Shown here: in pieces, positions 42,202 to 51,059 of the stretch
Layout of the letters: every line of letters begins with the position of its first letter
Position numbering within the stretch: position 1 is the first letter of the stretch
Source: Microbispora sp. H11081
Lineage (GTDB): Bacteria; Actinomycetota; Actinomycetes; Streptosporangiales; Streptosporangiaceae
Reading direction: 5' to 3'
Length of the DNA stretch: 64,000 bases
Assembly (NCBI RefSeq): GCF_012999535.1
Contig: NZ_JABBWV010000005.1
Span: 409,785 to 473,784 of the forward strand
Notes under the pieces: model-generated
Told to the model about the DNA's origin: nothing
Seen by the model: the letters and a program-made list of their open reading frames with translations, nothing else
The model's database searches: none
Program-made: the position numbers and the translations under genes

Positions 42202-43343
42202 TCGTCCAGATCGTCGCCGTCGCCGCCGGGCTTGGTCTCGTCATCGCGGCCCTCGGCCTGGCGCTGCTGCGGGTGCTGCGGCACCGGTCGATCGGCGTGA
42301 TGCTCGCGGTCGTCGCGGCGGTGACGGTCTCCGCGACGCTGGCCGGGGTGGTCGCCATCACGCTCGCCATGGTCATCGACGGGCGGCCGAAGAACATCGT
42401 GCTCACCGTCGTCGGCATCGGCGGCCTGGTAGGGCTCGGCGTCGCCCTGGTGAACGCCAGGACGGTGGTGCGCGCCAGCAGGAGCCTCGTCGCCGCGCTG
42501 GAGAGCGTGCCGCCCTCCGGCCGGTTCGTCCCGCCGCCCACGCCGCTCCCGGCCGAACTGCGGACCATCGGCGCCGCCCTGGAGCAGGCGTACGAGCGGG
42601 TGCGGCTGGGCCGCGAGCGCGAGCGGACGCTGGAGAGCGCGCGGCGCGAACTGGTCGCGTGGGTCAGCCACGACCTGCGCACTCCCCTGGCCGGGGTGCG
42701 GGCGATGGTGGAGGCCCTGGAGGACGGGGTGGCCGACGACCCCGAGACCGTCAAGCGCTATCACGGCCAGATCAGGGTGGAGGTCGACCGGCTCGCCGGG
42801 ATGGTCGAGGACCTGTTCGAGCTGTCGCGGATCCACGCGGGCGCGCTGCGGCTCACGCTCACCCGTACGGGGCTCGGCGACCTCCTCGCGGACACCCTCG
42901 CCGCCGTCGAACCGCTGGCCCGCGCCCAGGGCGTGCGCCTGACCGGCGAGGCGGACCCGCGCGTCCCGGTGCACGCCGACGCGGGACAGCTCGGCCGGGC
43001 CGTACGCAACCTGGTGGTGAACGCCATCCGGCACACGCCCGCCGGCGGGACGGTCGTCGTACGGGCGGTCGTCGGGCGGGCGGTCGTCGGGCGGGCGGTC
43101 ACGGAGGGCGCGACCGCCCGCCTGTCCGTGCTCGACGGCTGCGGCGGCATCCCGGAGGAGGACCTTCCCCGGGTCTTCGACGTCGCGTTCCGCGGCGAGG
43201 CCGCGCGGACGCCCGGCCCCGACGGCGGCGCCGGGCTCGGGCTCGCGATCGCGCGCGGCATCGTGGAGGCCCACGAGGGCGCGATCGGCGTGGCCAACGA
43301 GGGCCCGGGCTGCCGCTTCGAGATCACGCTGCCGCTGGCCTGA
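42198..43343 (+). CDS. Membrane sensor histidine kinase
   Basis: The 381-residue kinase has three N-terminal membrane helices (residues about 4-24, 33-58 and 66-88), a short linker in place of a large sensor domain, HisKA with WVSHDLRTPLAG (His near residue 157), and HATPase with NLVVNAIRHTP, LDGCGGI and GAGLGLAIARGIVEAHEG. A small in-frame repeat (VVGRAVVGRAV) extends the loop before the D box. The D box reads DGCGG, where most kinases have DxGxG; this agrees with the consensus in spacing. It phosphorylates the regulator encoded just upstream. Confidence 0.92.
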   Translation: MIVQIVAVAAGLGLVIAALGLALLRVLRHRSIGVMLAVVAAVTVSATLAGVVAITLAMVIDGRPKNIVLTVVGIGGLVGLGVALVNARTVVRASRSLVAALESVPPSGRFVPPPTPLPAELRTIGAALEQAYERVRLGRERERTLESARRELVAWVSHDLRTPLAGVRAMVEALEDGVADDPETVKRYHGQIRVEVDRLAGMVEDLFELSRIHAGALRLTLTRTGLGDLLADTLAAVEPLARAQGVRLTGEADPRVPVHADAGQLGRAVRNLVVNAIRHTPAGGTVVVRAVVGRAVVGRAVTEGATARLSVLDGCGGIPEEDLPRVFDVAFRGEAARTPGPDGGAGLGLAIARGIVEAHEGAIGVANEGPGCRFEITLPLA

Positions 43344-43358
43344 GGGCCGTACGCGGGG

Positions 43359-43796
43359 TCACGGCTCGTCCTGGTGCTCCAGCTGGCCGCGCCACGGGGG
43401 GACGTCGGGGGCTGCTTCCCGGCGACGCGGGGTGAACGCCTCCGCCATGGCGCGGAACGTGGGGCACGGCCAGCGCCACATGCAGCTCCGGCACCGCAGG
43501 ATCGGGTTGGCGGGGTCGCTGGAGATGCCGCCCGCGTCTCTTGGCTGGTGCAGTTCCAGCAGCCTGATGCCGAGATCGGAGAAGCTCAGCAACTCCTCGC
43601 GGGCCTCGGCCAGGAAGTCCAGGTCCTCGGCCGCCAGGCGGGCGCTGACCGGGACGTACCCTTCGCGGTTGACCAGGCCGCGCAGCGACTCCGCCGCGTC
43701 GCGCCACGACGAGGCCTTCTCGGTGCGCACCTGAATGGTCTCCAGATATTCGCGTAGCACGCGGCGCTGGGGATCCTCGGGTATCTCAGTGTTCAT
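43359..43796 (-). CDS. Hypothetical protein with C-terminal Cys-rich motif
   Basis: The 145-residue soluble protein is mostly helical, with an N-terminal half rich in Arg and Glu and a C-terminal CRSCMWRWPCPTFRAMAE motif (Cys-x2-Cys-x5-Cys) that could bind a metal. I do not recognise a named family. The ATG chosen is MNTEIPEDP, after GAGAGCAG. A longer frame begins at 43898 with an Arg-rich extension. It converges with the kinase gene, 15 bases away. Confidence 0.7.
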   Translation of the reverse strand: MNTEIPEDPQRRVLREYLETIQVRTEKASSWRDAAESLRGLVNREGYVPVSARLAAEDLDFLAEAREELLSFSDLGIRLLELHQPRDAGGISSDPANPILRCRSCMWRWPCPTFRAMAEAFTPRRREAAPDVPPWRGQLEHQDEP

Positions 43797-43984
43797 CTGC
43801 TCTCGGGCCCGCTGTGCTCGGCGCCCGCCCTCCTTCGCGAAGTGACGACCAAGACGCGGAGGTTCCGGGCCCTCCATCCGGCGACGCCGGTGTCGCATAG
43901 CGTCAAGCTTCGCGCACTCGCCGTTTACATGGGGCCGGAATCGGGGACAAAGGGCGGACGACTCTTCGACGAATCCGACGGAGC

Positions 43985-44013
43985 GTGACCCGAGGCCGGG
44001 ACGACGCTAGTGT
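43985..44013 (+). promoter_or_regulatory. Promoter of the leaderless STAS gene
   Basis: GTGACC (43985-43990) and TAGTGT (44008-44013) are separated by exactly 17 bases. Seven bases lie between the -10 and the GTG of the STAS gene, which puts transcription start at or next to the start codon. Confidence 0.5.
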
Positions 44014-44020
44014 GCGCCTC

Positions 44021-44371
44021 GTGGAGCTCAAAGTCGCGACGCAATCCCACGCCGGTCAGGCCGTCATGGCCGTCTTCGGCGAAATCGACCTATATACGGC
44101 GCCCCGGCTGCAGGCGGAGTTCACCCGCCTGCTGGAGACCGGGCCTGACCGGGTGGTCATCGACATGTCCGGAGTGGAGTTCTGCGACTCCACGGGCATG
44201 AACGTGCTGCTGTCGGCGCTCAAGCGGTTGCGCGAGCGTGGTGGCACGCTGGAGGTGGCGGCGCCGAGACCGGCGGTACGCAAGATCCTCCAGGTCACCG
44301 GGCTGGACTCGGTGTTCACCGTGCACGACACGGTGCCCGCCGACCTGCTCACGGCAGAGCACCAGGGTTAA
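44021..44371 (+). CDS. STAS-domain anti-sigma factor antagonist (RsbV-like)
   Basis: The 116-residue protein is one STAS domain: VAVFGEIDLYTAPRLQAEF, VVIDMSGVEFCDSTGMNVLL and a C-terminal LQVTGLDSVFTVHDTV. The loop CDSTG keeps a Ser/Thr pair for phosphorylation, unlike the STAS protein near 4.5 kb. It would release a sigma factor when dephosphorylated. The start is set at GTG giving VELKVATQS, matching relatives that begin MELK. No ribosome site precedes it, but a promoter is placed exactly for a leaderless mRNA. Longer GTG starts at 43985 and 44012 are in frame. Confidence 0.85.
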   Translation: MELKVATQSHAGQAVMAVFGEIDLYTAPRLQAEFTRLLETGPDRVVIDMSGVEFCDSTGMNVLLSALKRLRERGGTLEVAAPRPAVRKILQVTGLDSVFTVHDTVPADLLTAEHQG

Positions 44372-44375
44372 TCGC

Positions 44376-45110
44376 ATGGGGGAAATGGCCGTACCGGAGC
44401 CGGACACCGCAGTAGTGATCCCGGCGAAGGACGAGGCCGACCGGATCGGCGCAACCGTGACCGCCGTCCTGAAGCTGCCCGGCGTGGATCTCGTGGTGGT
44501 CGTCGACGACGGCTCGTCCGACGAGACCGGCCGGGTGGCCAGGGCGGCGGGCGCCCGGGTCGTACGGCACAGCCGCAACCGGGGCAAGGCCGCGGCGATG
44601 GAGAGCGGGGCGGAGGCCGTGCGCCTCCTCGACGAGGACGCTCCCCGGCACCTGCTGTTCCTCGACGCCGACCTGGGCGAGACGGCGGAGGCGGCCCTCC
44701 CGCTGATCGCGCCGGTGCGCGCGGGGGAGGCCGACATGACCATCGCGGCGTTCACGACCAGGGTCAAGCTCGGCGGGCACGGCATGGTCGTACGGCTCGC
44801 CCGCGACGGCATCAAACGGCTCACGGGCTGGGAGGCGACCCAGCCGCTCAACGGGCAGCGGTGCCTGACCCGGGCCGCGTTCGAGGCGGCCAGGCCGCTC
44901 GCGCACGGTTTCGGCGTCGAGACCGGCCTGACCGTCGACCTGCTCAGGAAGGGATTCCGGGTGGTCGAGGTCGAGGTCGAGATGTCGCACCGGGCGACGG
45001 GCACCGACTGGCGATCGCAGTTGCACAGGGCCCGTCAGCTCCGTGACGTAGGGCTGGCCCTGGCCGCCCGTGACCCCAAGATCCCCTCACTCCGCCGCCC
45101 CACCCCCTGA
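44376..45110 (+). CDS. Glycosyltransferase family 2 protein
   Basis: The 244-residue GT-A enzyme has VVIPAKDEADRIGATV, VVDDGSSDETGRVAR, RNRGKAAAMESGAEA and LFLDADLGE (the DXD-like metal site), then NGQRCLTRAAFE and GFGVETGLTVDLL. It resembles dolichyl- or undecaprenyl-phosphate sugar synthases and glucosyl-3-phosphoglycerate-type enzymes; the sugar and acceptor are not determined. Together with the membrane mannosyltransferase-like gene downstream it may supply a polyprenyl-linked sugar. The ATG lies four bases past the STAS stop, so the two are co-transcribed. An ATG at 44385 is an alternative. Confidence 0.87.
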   Translation: MGEMAVPEPDTAVVIPAKDEADRIGATVTAVLKLPGVDLVVVVDDGSSDETGRVARAAGARVVRHSRNRGKAAAMESGAEAVRLLDEDAPRHLLFLDADLGETAEAALPLIAPVRAGEADMTIAAFTTRVKLGGHGMVVRLARDGIKRLTGWEATQPLNGQRCLTRAAFEAARPLAHGFGVETGLTVDLLRKGFRVVEVEVEMSHRATGTDWRSQLHRARQLRDVGLALAARDPKIPSLRRPTP

Positions 45111-45126
45111 CCCCTCGCCCCCCCCG

Positions 45127-45435
45127 CGTGATCTTGTAGTTTGTCGCACGCGGCGCGCCTACCTGGGCCGATTGCTTTCGTGATCATGTATAAAAGTACG
45201 CTGCGAGTGTCCTGAACTGCGGATATGTCGTTCGTGATCTTGCAGTCTTCGTAGCGGGCTACGTGCAAGATCGGCTACCGCGATGCCGCAGGTAGAAGCC
45301 TGATGGCCGCGAAACCGTGCAAGATCACGCAGGGCATCGTCCCTGGTCGGCGCTGGTGCGTGCGACAAAGTGCAAGATCACGGAGGGTGTCGCCCCTGCT
45401 CACCCCCACCCCGTGCGACAAACTGCAAGATCACG
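45127..45435. repeat. Cluster of TGCAAGATCACG-type repeats, partly in 53-base tandem array
   Basis: TGCAAGATCACG occurs at 45318, 45371 and 45424, exactly 53 bases apart, the last two preceded by TGCGACAAA. Inverted relatives lie at 45127-45148 and 45233-45244. A GATCTTGCA/TGCAAGATC pair at 45236-45272 encloses a CGTAGC/GCTACG stem. The 349-base gap holds no gene that I can support. Confidence 0.8.
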
Positions 45436-45459
45436 GCCGGGGTGTGGTGGAATTTGCGG

Positions 45460-46920
45460 GTGGATTCACGGGGGCTCGTACGGACGGCCGCCTGGCTGGC
45501 CCCGGCCGCCGGCGGCCTGTCGATCCTCCTCACGATCACGATCGGCGCCCTCGGGCCTTCGGCGATGGTCCCCGCCCTGCCGGGACGGCCGTGGCAGCCT
45601 CCCTACTCCCTCGGCCTCGCTCCCGGCGGCCACCTCGTCGTCGCCCTGGCCGCCGCCGCGCTCGTGCTCGGCGCGATCGGCCTGACCGCCGCCCTCGCCT
45701 GCCCGGCCCGGATGCCGCCGACACGCACGCTGGTCGTCGCCGGGTGCGCCGCCGCCGCGGTCCTCGCGTTCCTGCCGCCCTCCGGCTCGGCCGACCACCT
45801 CAACTACGCGGCGTACGGCCGGATGGCGGTCCTCGGCCACGACCCTTACGTGACCGTGCCCGCCGATCTTCCCGCCGATCCGGTCGTCGGCCGGGTCGAG
45901 GAGTGGACGAGGACGCCCAGCGTGTACGGCCCGGTCGCGACGGCCCTGCAGGCGCTGGCGAGCCTTGCCGGAGGCGAGTCGGTCCGCCTGACGGTGTTCG
46001 TGATGGCCCTGGTCAACGCCGCCGCGTTCATCGCCACCGGCCTGCTGCTCCACCGGGCCGCCGCCGGAGATCCCGTACGGCAGCGCCGCGCGGCCCTGCT
46101 GTGGACGGCCAACCCGCTGCTCGTCTACGAACTGGTCGCGGGGATGCACCTCGACACCGTGGCGATCGCGTTCGTCGTGGCGGGCCTGGCCGCCCGCAGG
46201 GGGGTGCCGCTCGGCCTGGGCGTCGCGGTCAAGGCCACTGTGGGGGTGGTGGCGCTGGGCACGGCGTGGGAGCTGCGCAGGAACCCCCGGAGGCTCGTCC
46301 TGGTCGCCGGGCTGGCGACGCTGACGGTGCTCGTGGCATATCTGCTGGCCGGGCCGCACGCGCTCGACCAGCTCCTGAACGCGAGCAAGTCGGTCTCACT
46401 CGCCACGCCGTGGAAGCTCGCGCAGAGGGCGCTCCAGGCGTTGTTCGGCCCGGGGGCCTACCGGGCGTGGATCCAGGCGGGGTCGGTGCTCCTGCTTGCC
46501 GCCCTCGCCGTACTCCTCCTGCGTGGACGCCCCGCCGCGGACCGCGAAGGGCCGGTGGTCGCCCTCGCCGTCGCCGTGGCCTGGCTGTTCGCCACGCCGT
46601 ACGCGCTGCCGTGGTACGACGGGCTGGGGTTCGCGCTGCTGGCCATGGTCGCCTGGCCGGGCCTTGAGGTTTTCCTGGTCGCCCGGCTCACCGTGCTATC
46701 GCTGGCCTACCTGCCGGCGCGCCAGGCGGATCAGCCGCGCGACCTGGGGTGGCTCGTCGACGTGGTCAGGGCCTGGGTGGCGCCGTCGCTCCTGCTGGCG
46801 CTGACGATCGCGCTGCTGTGGTGGGCGGCGCGGTCCGCAGCGCGTGGACGGACGCGGCCAGCGCCAGCGGCACGGCGACCGTCAGGGCCATCGCCGGAAT
46901 CGCGATCCCCGAGTCGTTGA
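45460..46920 (+). CDS. Polytopic GT-C mannosyltransferase-like protein (MptB-like)
   Basis: The 486-residue integral membrane protein has about eleven to thirteen helices. An acidic first loop holds DHLNYAAYGRMAVLGHDPYVTVPADLP and TRTPSVYGPVATALQ, typical of polyprenyl-phosphomannose-dependent alpha-mannosyltransferases such as MptB. It would act on a lipid-linked glycan on the outer face of the membrane. The GTG after the repeat array is chosen since the upstream frame only translates repeats. Its last 155 bases overlap the end of the convergent phosphatase-like gene, an unusually long coding overlap. Confidence 0.8.
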   Translation: MDSRGLVRTAAWLAPAAGGLSILLTITIGALGPSAMVPALPGRPWQPPYSLGLAPGGHLVVALAAAALVLGAIGLTAALACPARMPPTRTLVVAGCAAAAVLAFLPPSGSADHLNYAAYGRMAVLGHDPYVTVPADLPADPVVGRVEEWTRTPSVYGPVATALQALASLAGGESVRLTVFVMALVNAAAFIATGLLLHRAAAGDPVRQRRAALLWTANPLLVYELVAGMHLDTVAIAFVVAGLAARRGVPLGLGVAVKATVGVVALGTAWELRRNPRRLVLVAGLATLTVLVAYLLAGPHALDQLLNASKSVSLATPWKLAQRALQALFGPGAYRAWIQAGSVLLLAALAVLLLRGRPAADREGPVVALAVAVAWLFATPYALPWYDGLGFALLAMVAWPGLEVFLVARLTVLSLAYLPARQADQPRDLGWLVDVVRAWVAPSLLLALTIALLWWAARSAARGRTRPAPAARRPSGPSPESRSPSR

Positions 46921-49144
46921 TCAGGAACCCGGCGAACGCCGCGGTCAGCGCGCCGATCAGCCCGGCCCGCAGCTCCGGGACCCGCTCGTACGCCAGGCTG
47001 AGCGCGGCGGCGCCCCACCGCGACGGCCGGGCCAGCACGAGGAACAGGAACGCCACCGCGACCAGCGACAGCAGCGTCAACGGCAGGTTGCCGAGCGTGT
47101 TGAGCATCGCCCCGAGCTTGCGCCCGACGACGGAACCGCCCTCGCCGGAGACGAGTTGCTGGACGAAGCCCCCCAGGTGGGTACGCCGGTCGGCGGGCCG
47201 CAGCCAGTCGAGCACGGCGATCAGCGCGATGAGCGCGACCCCCGCCACGGCGACCAGCCCGAGCCGGAGGACCGACACCCGCCTGCCGGCCGCCATTAGC
47301 ACGCACACGGCCACGCCCAGGACGAACGACGGCACCCCGCCGAAGTCCGCGCCCCACGTCGGCCAGCCGTCCCCCGCGATCGCGAGCAGACCGTACGCCG
47401 TGCAGACGGCCACGGCGATCCTCGGCCGGCGGCGCAGCGCGTGGGCGACGACCGCCAGGAGCAGGATTGTGCCCGTCGAGTAGACGGCGAAGGCCATGTT
47501 GCCGAAGCCGTAGAACCGCCCGCCGGTCACGGGCTCGTACCCGGCCACCGCGTTCACCTGCAGCCGCGAGCCCGTCACCACGTCGGCGAGGAGCGCGAGC
47601 GAGCTGACCCCGGCGACCACGGCCACAGGACCGAGCAGGTGGCGGCGCCACGGCCCGGCGTACGCGAGCCCGGCCACCAGGGCGGCGAAGCCCAGGATCG
47701 TGCCGAGCAGGGCGGGCATCGGGTGCGCGAACGCCCACCACGGCACGAGCTGCGCGAGGAAGATCGACACAGGGAGCGCGCCGCTGACCGTCGCCACGAC
47801 CCGCGTGGTGGTGAGCATGCGCCGGTGGCGCCTTACGACGACCGCGGCCAGGGCGTAGAACAGCAGTTGCGCGGCGACCAGTGTGATGAAGAACGGCTCC
47901 CTGACCTCCCTGAGCATCTGGCTGGCCAGGTCGGCGTCGGCGAGTTCGCGGACCGCCTGGGCCACGGGCGGCGCGGCTCCGCCGCCCGACCACGCCCTGC
48001 CGACCGCGCCCTCTGGGGTGGGTACGCCGAGCAGATGGGTGATCGTCGCCGTGACGTCGGTGATCGTGACCAGCGCCCGCTGCCTGGTCGAGGCGGCGGT
48101 CAGCCACCCCTGCCCGTACGGCCCGCCCGCGGCGATGGCGACGTGCAGGTGGGCGGTGGACCCCTCGCCGCGGCCGGGGGAGTCGGACAGCCCCGCCACG
48201 AGCACGGCCGAACCGGCGGGCACCCTGGCGAGCACCTCCGCGACGGCCCGGTCGGCCGCGCTCACGGCGTCCCGGCGCGGCCGCCCGTCGGTCTCGGCGG
48301 CGGTGATCTCCCCCGCCTCCGCGACGACGAGGGCGTACGGCGTGAGGTCGGGCAGCGCGGAGGGCGTCGCGGCGTACGTCGCGACCCTGCCGGAGGAGTC
48401 GGCGGCGGTCAGGGCCGCTCCGGGCCCGATGGCCGCGATCCGTCCTCCGGCGGCGGTCACGGCGTCGGCGAGGAGCCCGAGCCGGGCCTTGAAGGGGCCG
48501 GCCTGCTGCACCGCGACCAGTTCGGGCCAGTTCGGGATCGTGGCCGCGCCGCCGGCGGCGCCGACCGGCGCGGGTACGGGCGCACACCCAGGTCCCGGAG
48601 ACCCCGCCCGCTGTCCCGCGGACACCGTGAGCCAACCGGCGGCCGGGCAGGTCACCGGCAGTCCTTCCGGAGGGACGGCCCTCGTGGACAGGGACGCTTT
48701 GGAGCCACGGCCGGCCAGGTCCCACAGCACGGGGGTCCGCCGCGGGTCGAGGTCGTCCCAGCGGAGCCCGGGGACCCCGATCAGCACGACCCGGCCTGCC
48801 AGGGCCTGTTCCTGAGCGGGAACGGTTGTCCGCCCCGAGGCGGAGGCGGGTGCGGCGGGCAGGACGAGGGCCACCACGAAGAGCACCAGCAACGACGCGA
48901 AGAACCCCGCGAACCGGCCACGCCGGGCTCCAGAAAAGCCTTCGGGAGACGCGGGGAGGAAGGGCACGCCCCACGGACGGCGGCGCTCGGCGATCGAGAG
49001 CCCGGCGGCGGCCGAGGGCCTCGCCGGGTCGGCCGGACGCCCGGGCACCCGGGTATCCGGGCCCATCGGGCGGCCGGGCACCCGGATCGCCGGGGCTGCC
49101 GGATCCGGTGCTGATCCAGGCGGCACTGTTCCGCGCTCCCTCAT
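46766..49144 (-). CDS. Large membrane protein with alkaline-phosphatase-like outer domain
   Basis: The 792-residue protein has a Pro/Arg-rich cytoplasmic head, one helix (FAGFFASLLVLFVVALVLPAA), an outer domain of about 330 residues with an alkaline-phosphatase superfamily look (VVLIGVPGLRWDDLDPRRTPVLWDLAGRG, then AVLVAGLSDSP) and about ten C-terminal helices. Cofactor residues of true phosphatases are not all visible, so enzymatic activity is uncertain. It lies between two sugar-transferase-like membrane genes and may modify an envelope glycopolymer. The ATG is followed by RERGTVPPGS; a longer frame begins at 49240. Confidence 0.75.
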   Translation of the reverse strand: MRERGTVPPGSAPDPAAPAIRVPGRPMGPDTRVPGRPADPARPSAAAGLSIAERRRPWGVPFLPASPEGFSGARRGRFAGFFASLLVLFVVALVLPAAPASASGRTTVPAQEQALAGRVVLIGVPGLRWDDLDPRRTPVLWDLAGRGSKASLSTRAVPPEGLPVTCPAAGWLTVSAGQRAGSPGPGCAPVPAPVGAAGGAATIPNWPELVAVQQAGPFKARLGLLADAVTAAGGRIAAIGPGAALTAADSSGRVATYAATPSALPDLTPYALVVAEAGEITAAETDGRPRRDAVSAADRAVAEVLARVPAGSAVLVAGLSDSPGRGEGSTAHLHVAIAAGGPYGQGWLTAASTRQRALVTITDVTATITHLLGVPTPEGAVGRAWSGGGAAPPVAQAVRELADADLASQMLREVREPFFITLVAAQLLFYALAAVVVRRHRRMLTTTRVVATVSGALPVSIFLAQLVPWWAFAHPMPALLGTILGFAALVAGLAYAGPWRRHLLGPVAVVAGVSSLALLADVVTGSRLQVNAVAGYEPVTGGRFYGFGNMAFAVYSTGTILLLAVVAHALRRRPRIAVAVCTAYGLLAIAGDGWPTWGADFGGVPSFVLGVAVCVLMAAGRRVSVLRLGLVAVAGVALIALIAVLDWLRPADRRTHLGGFVQQLVSGEGGSVVGRKLGAMLNTLGNLPLTLLSLVAVAFLFLVLARPSRWGAAALSLAYERVPELRAGLIGALTAAFAGFLINDSGIAIPAMALTVAVPLALAASVHALRTAPPTTAARSSAPAGATAPPRP

Positions 49145-49191
49145 GATCGTCGACGCTGCGGCCACGGTCCTCCACGGTAACCTGCCTAATC

Positions 49192-50448
49192 GTGACGACT
49201 GGCCGGATCGCCGGGGCCCGCAGCCGGCCCGCCTGGGCATGGGTGCTCGCCCTTCTGGCGGTGGCCGCCGCGGCCGCGCCGCTGATCGCCCACTGGCTGA
49301 CCAACCCCGAGGACCAGCGCCTGGTGGACCTGGACGTCTACCGTACGGGCGGCTGGGCCCTGCTGCGTGGCCTGCCGGTCTACGACGTGATCACGCCGGC
49401 CCCGCAACTGCTGCCGTTCACCTACCCGCCGGTGGCCGCCATGCTGGCGGTGCCGCTGGCCGTGATGTCGTGGCCGGTCGCGCAGTGGGTGTGGACGGCC
49501 GCCATCGTCGCCGTCCTCGCCGTGACCGTACGGCACGCCTTCCGGGCCTATCTCGACGGTGTGCGCGGCGTGCTGGCCGCGCCGCTGCTGTTCGCCGTGC
49601 TGTGCGCGGCGTGCACCTACCTCATGCCGATCAGGGACCAGTTCAGGTTCGGCCAGGTGGACCTGTTCCTGCTGGCGTTGTGCCTGCTCGACTGCGTGGC
49701 GCGCAGGCCGTGGTGGCCGCGCGGCATGCTGATCGGTCTCGCGACCGCGGTGAAGCTGACCCCCGGCGTGTTCCTCGTCTACCTGGCGATCACGGCGCTG
49801 CCACTACGGGAGGGCGACGCGGCGCAGCGCAGGGCCTTCCTCATGGCGGTGTTCACGGCGGCCCTGCTCACGCTGCTGCCGTTCGTGGTGATGTTCGACG
49901 ACGCCAGGGACTTCTGGTTCGGGGCGCTGCTCGACTCCGAGCGTCTGGGCGCCAACGCGGCCACGACCAACCAGTCGCTGCGCGGCATGCTGCTCAGGCT
50001 CTACCTGCCCGGCTGGCTGACCTCGGTCGTCTGGCTCGCCGCCGTCGCCGCGATCGGCTGGTACGGCTTCCGCGCCGCCCGCCGGGCCCACCTGGACGGC
50101 GACGTCATGACGGCGGTGGCGATCACGGGCCTGATGGCGGTGCTGCTGTCGCCGGTGGCCTGGATCCACCACATCGCCTGGGTCGTGGTCGTGCTCGCGG
50201 CCATCGCGGGGGCGGGGCGCGACCCGGTCAGGCTGCTGGTCGCGGCGGGCGTGTGGCTTTACTACGTGCTGCCCATCCCGTGGTGGGGGGTGGCGCTCAA
50301 GGCGCTGGAGATCCCCGTGCTCAGCCCGGTCGCGGGGAAGATCGTGCAGAACGCGTTCGGGCTCGGCGCGATCGGCCTGGTCTGGCTGCTCGGGTCGTGG
50401 CTGCCGCGACGCCGGGCCGCTGTGGCCGTTCCCGCTGCGGCGACTTGA
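49192..50448 (+). CDS. GT87 family membrane glycosyltransferase (DUF2029)
   Basis: The 418-residue protein has about ten helices and family motifs: DLDVYRTGGWALLRGLPVYD in the first outer loop, with acidic residues needed for catalysis, PFTYPPVAAMLAVPLA, FRFGQVDLFLLALCLLD and ATAVKLTPGVFLVYL. GT87 enzymes (PimE-like, alpha-1,2-mannosyltransferases) use polyprenyl-phosphomannose. The acceptor is unknown. It diverges from the phosphatase-like gene with only 47 bases between starts. The GTG has no clear ribosome site. Confidence 0.87.
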   Translation: MTTGRIAGARSRPAWAWVLALLAVAAAAAPLIAHWLTNPEDQRLVDLDVYRTGGWALLRGLPVYDVITPAPQLLPFTYPPVAAMLAVPLAVMSWPVAQWVWTAAIVAVLAVTVRHAFRAYLDGVRGVLAAPLLFAVLCAACTYLMPIRDQFRFGQVDLFLLALCLLDCVARRPWWPRGMLIGLATAVKLTPGVFLVYLAITALPLREGDAAQRRAFLMAVFTAALLTLLPFVVMFDDARDFWFGALLDSERLGANAATTNQSLRGMLLRLYLPGWLTSVVWLAAVAAIGWYGFRAARRAHLDGDVMTAVAITGLMAVLLSPVAWIHHIAWVVVVLAAIAGAGRDPVRLLVAAGVWLYYVLPIPWWGVALKALEIPVLSPVAGKIVQNAFGLGAIGLVWLLGSWLPRRRAAVAVPAAAT

Positions 50449-50470
50449 CCGACTCATTACGCTCAGTGGC

Positions 50471-50926
50471 GTGCTGGTTACCGTTGTGCAGATGGCCGGG
50501 GTCCTGGCGGGTGCGACCGGCGTGACCGTCGGCCTGATCGCGTTGCGCGCCGCCCGCCGCAACGTGCGGGAGTGCCTGGACGTGCTCGCCCGGCGGGCCG
50601 CCGTCGAGGGCGGGATGGACAGCAGGGCGATCCGCGACGTGGCGCTGTACCGGTACGACGCGCTCGACGAGATGACCGGCAGGTTGTCGTTCTCGGTGGC
50701 GCTCATCAACGGGTTCGGCGACGGGATCGTGCTGACGTCGATCAACGGACGCACCGAGACCCGCACGTACGCCCGGGCCGTGCGCGGTGGGAAGGGAGTG
50801 CAGCCGCTGTCGCCGGAGGAGGAGCACGCGGTGCGGGCCGCGCGGCTCGGCATCGGGCCCGAGGCCGAGCCGCACCGCCTTCCCGCTGACAACCGCGGGC
50901 GCAGGCCACGCCGCGTTCCCGGCTGA
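50471..50926 (+). CDS. DUF4446 family protein
   Basis: The 151-residue protein has one N-terminal membrane helix (VVQMAGVLAGATGVTVGLIAL) and a globular domain with the DUF4446 pattern IRDVALYRYDALDEMTGRLSFSVALINGFGDGIVLTSINGRTETRTYAR. A basic tail ends the protein. The family's function is unknown. It begins 22 bases after the GT87 gene on the same strand. The next gene is pheA, as is common in related genomes. Confidence 0.9.
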   Translation: MLVTVVQMAGVLAGATGVTVGLIALRAARRNVRECLDVLARRAAVEGGMDSRAIRDVALYRYDALDEMTGRLSFSVALINGFGDGIVLTSINGRTETRTYARAVRGGKGVQPLSPEEEHAVRAARLGIGPEAEPHRLPADNRGRRPRRVPG

Positions 50927-50970
50927 CGGCTCGGCGACGGTTGGGCGGTTGGGCGGCCGCCGGGCTCTGG

Positions 50971-51008
50971 CCGTCCACAGGGCAAGCGGGATCGAGGAGT
51001 TGTCCACA
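50971..51008 (+). other. Two DnaA-box-like 9-mers before pheA
   Basis: CCGTCCACA at 50971-50979 and TTGTCCACA at 51000-51008. TTGTCCACA is the preferred DnaA box of high-GC actinobacteria. Their place just upstream of pheA may be regulatory or a by-product of origin proximity. Confidence 0.4.
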
Positions 51009-51059
51009 GGAGGCATTTCCGCATGCTCGCCGTTCGTACCTGCGGATACTCTTGAGGAC

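Noticed and set aside
42761..43327. Frames opposite the membrane histidine kinase
   Set aside because: Antisense of clearly conserved kinase motifs.
45127..45435. CRISPR array
   Set aside because: Only three copies are regularly spaced, the intervening sequences resemble each other, copies occur in both orientations, and no cas gene is present.
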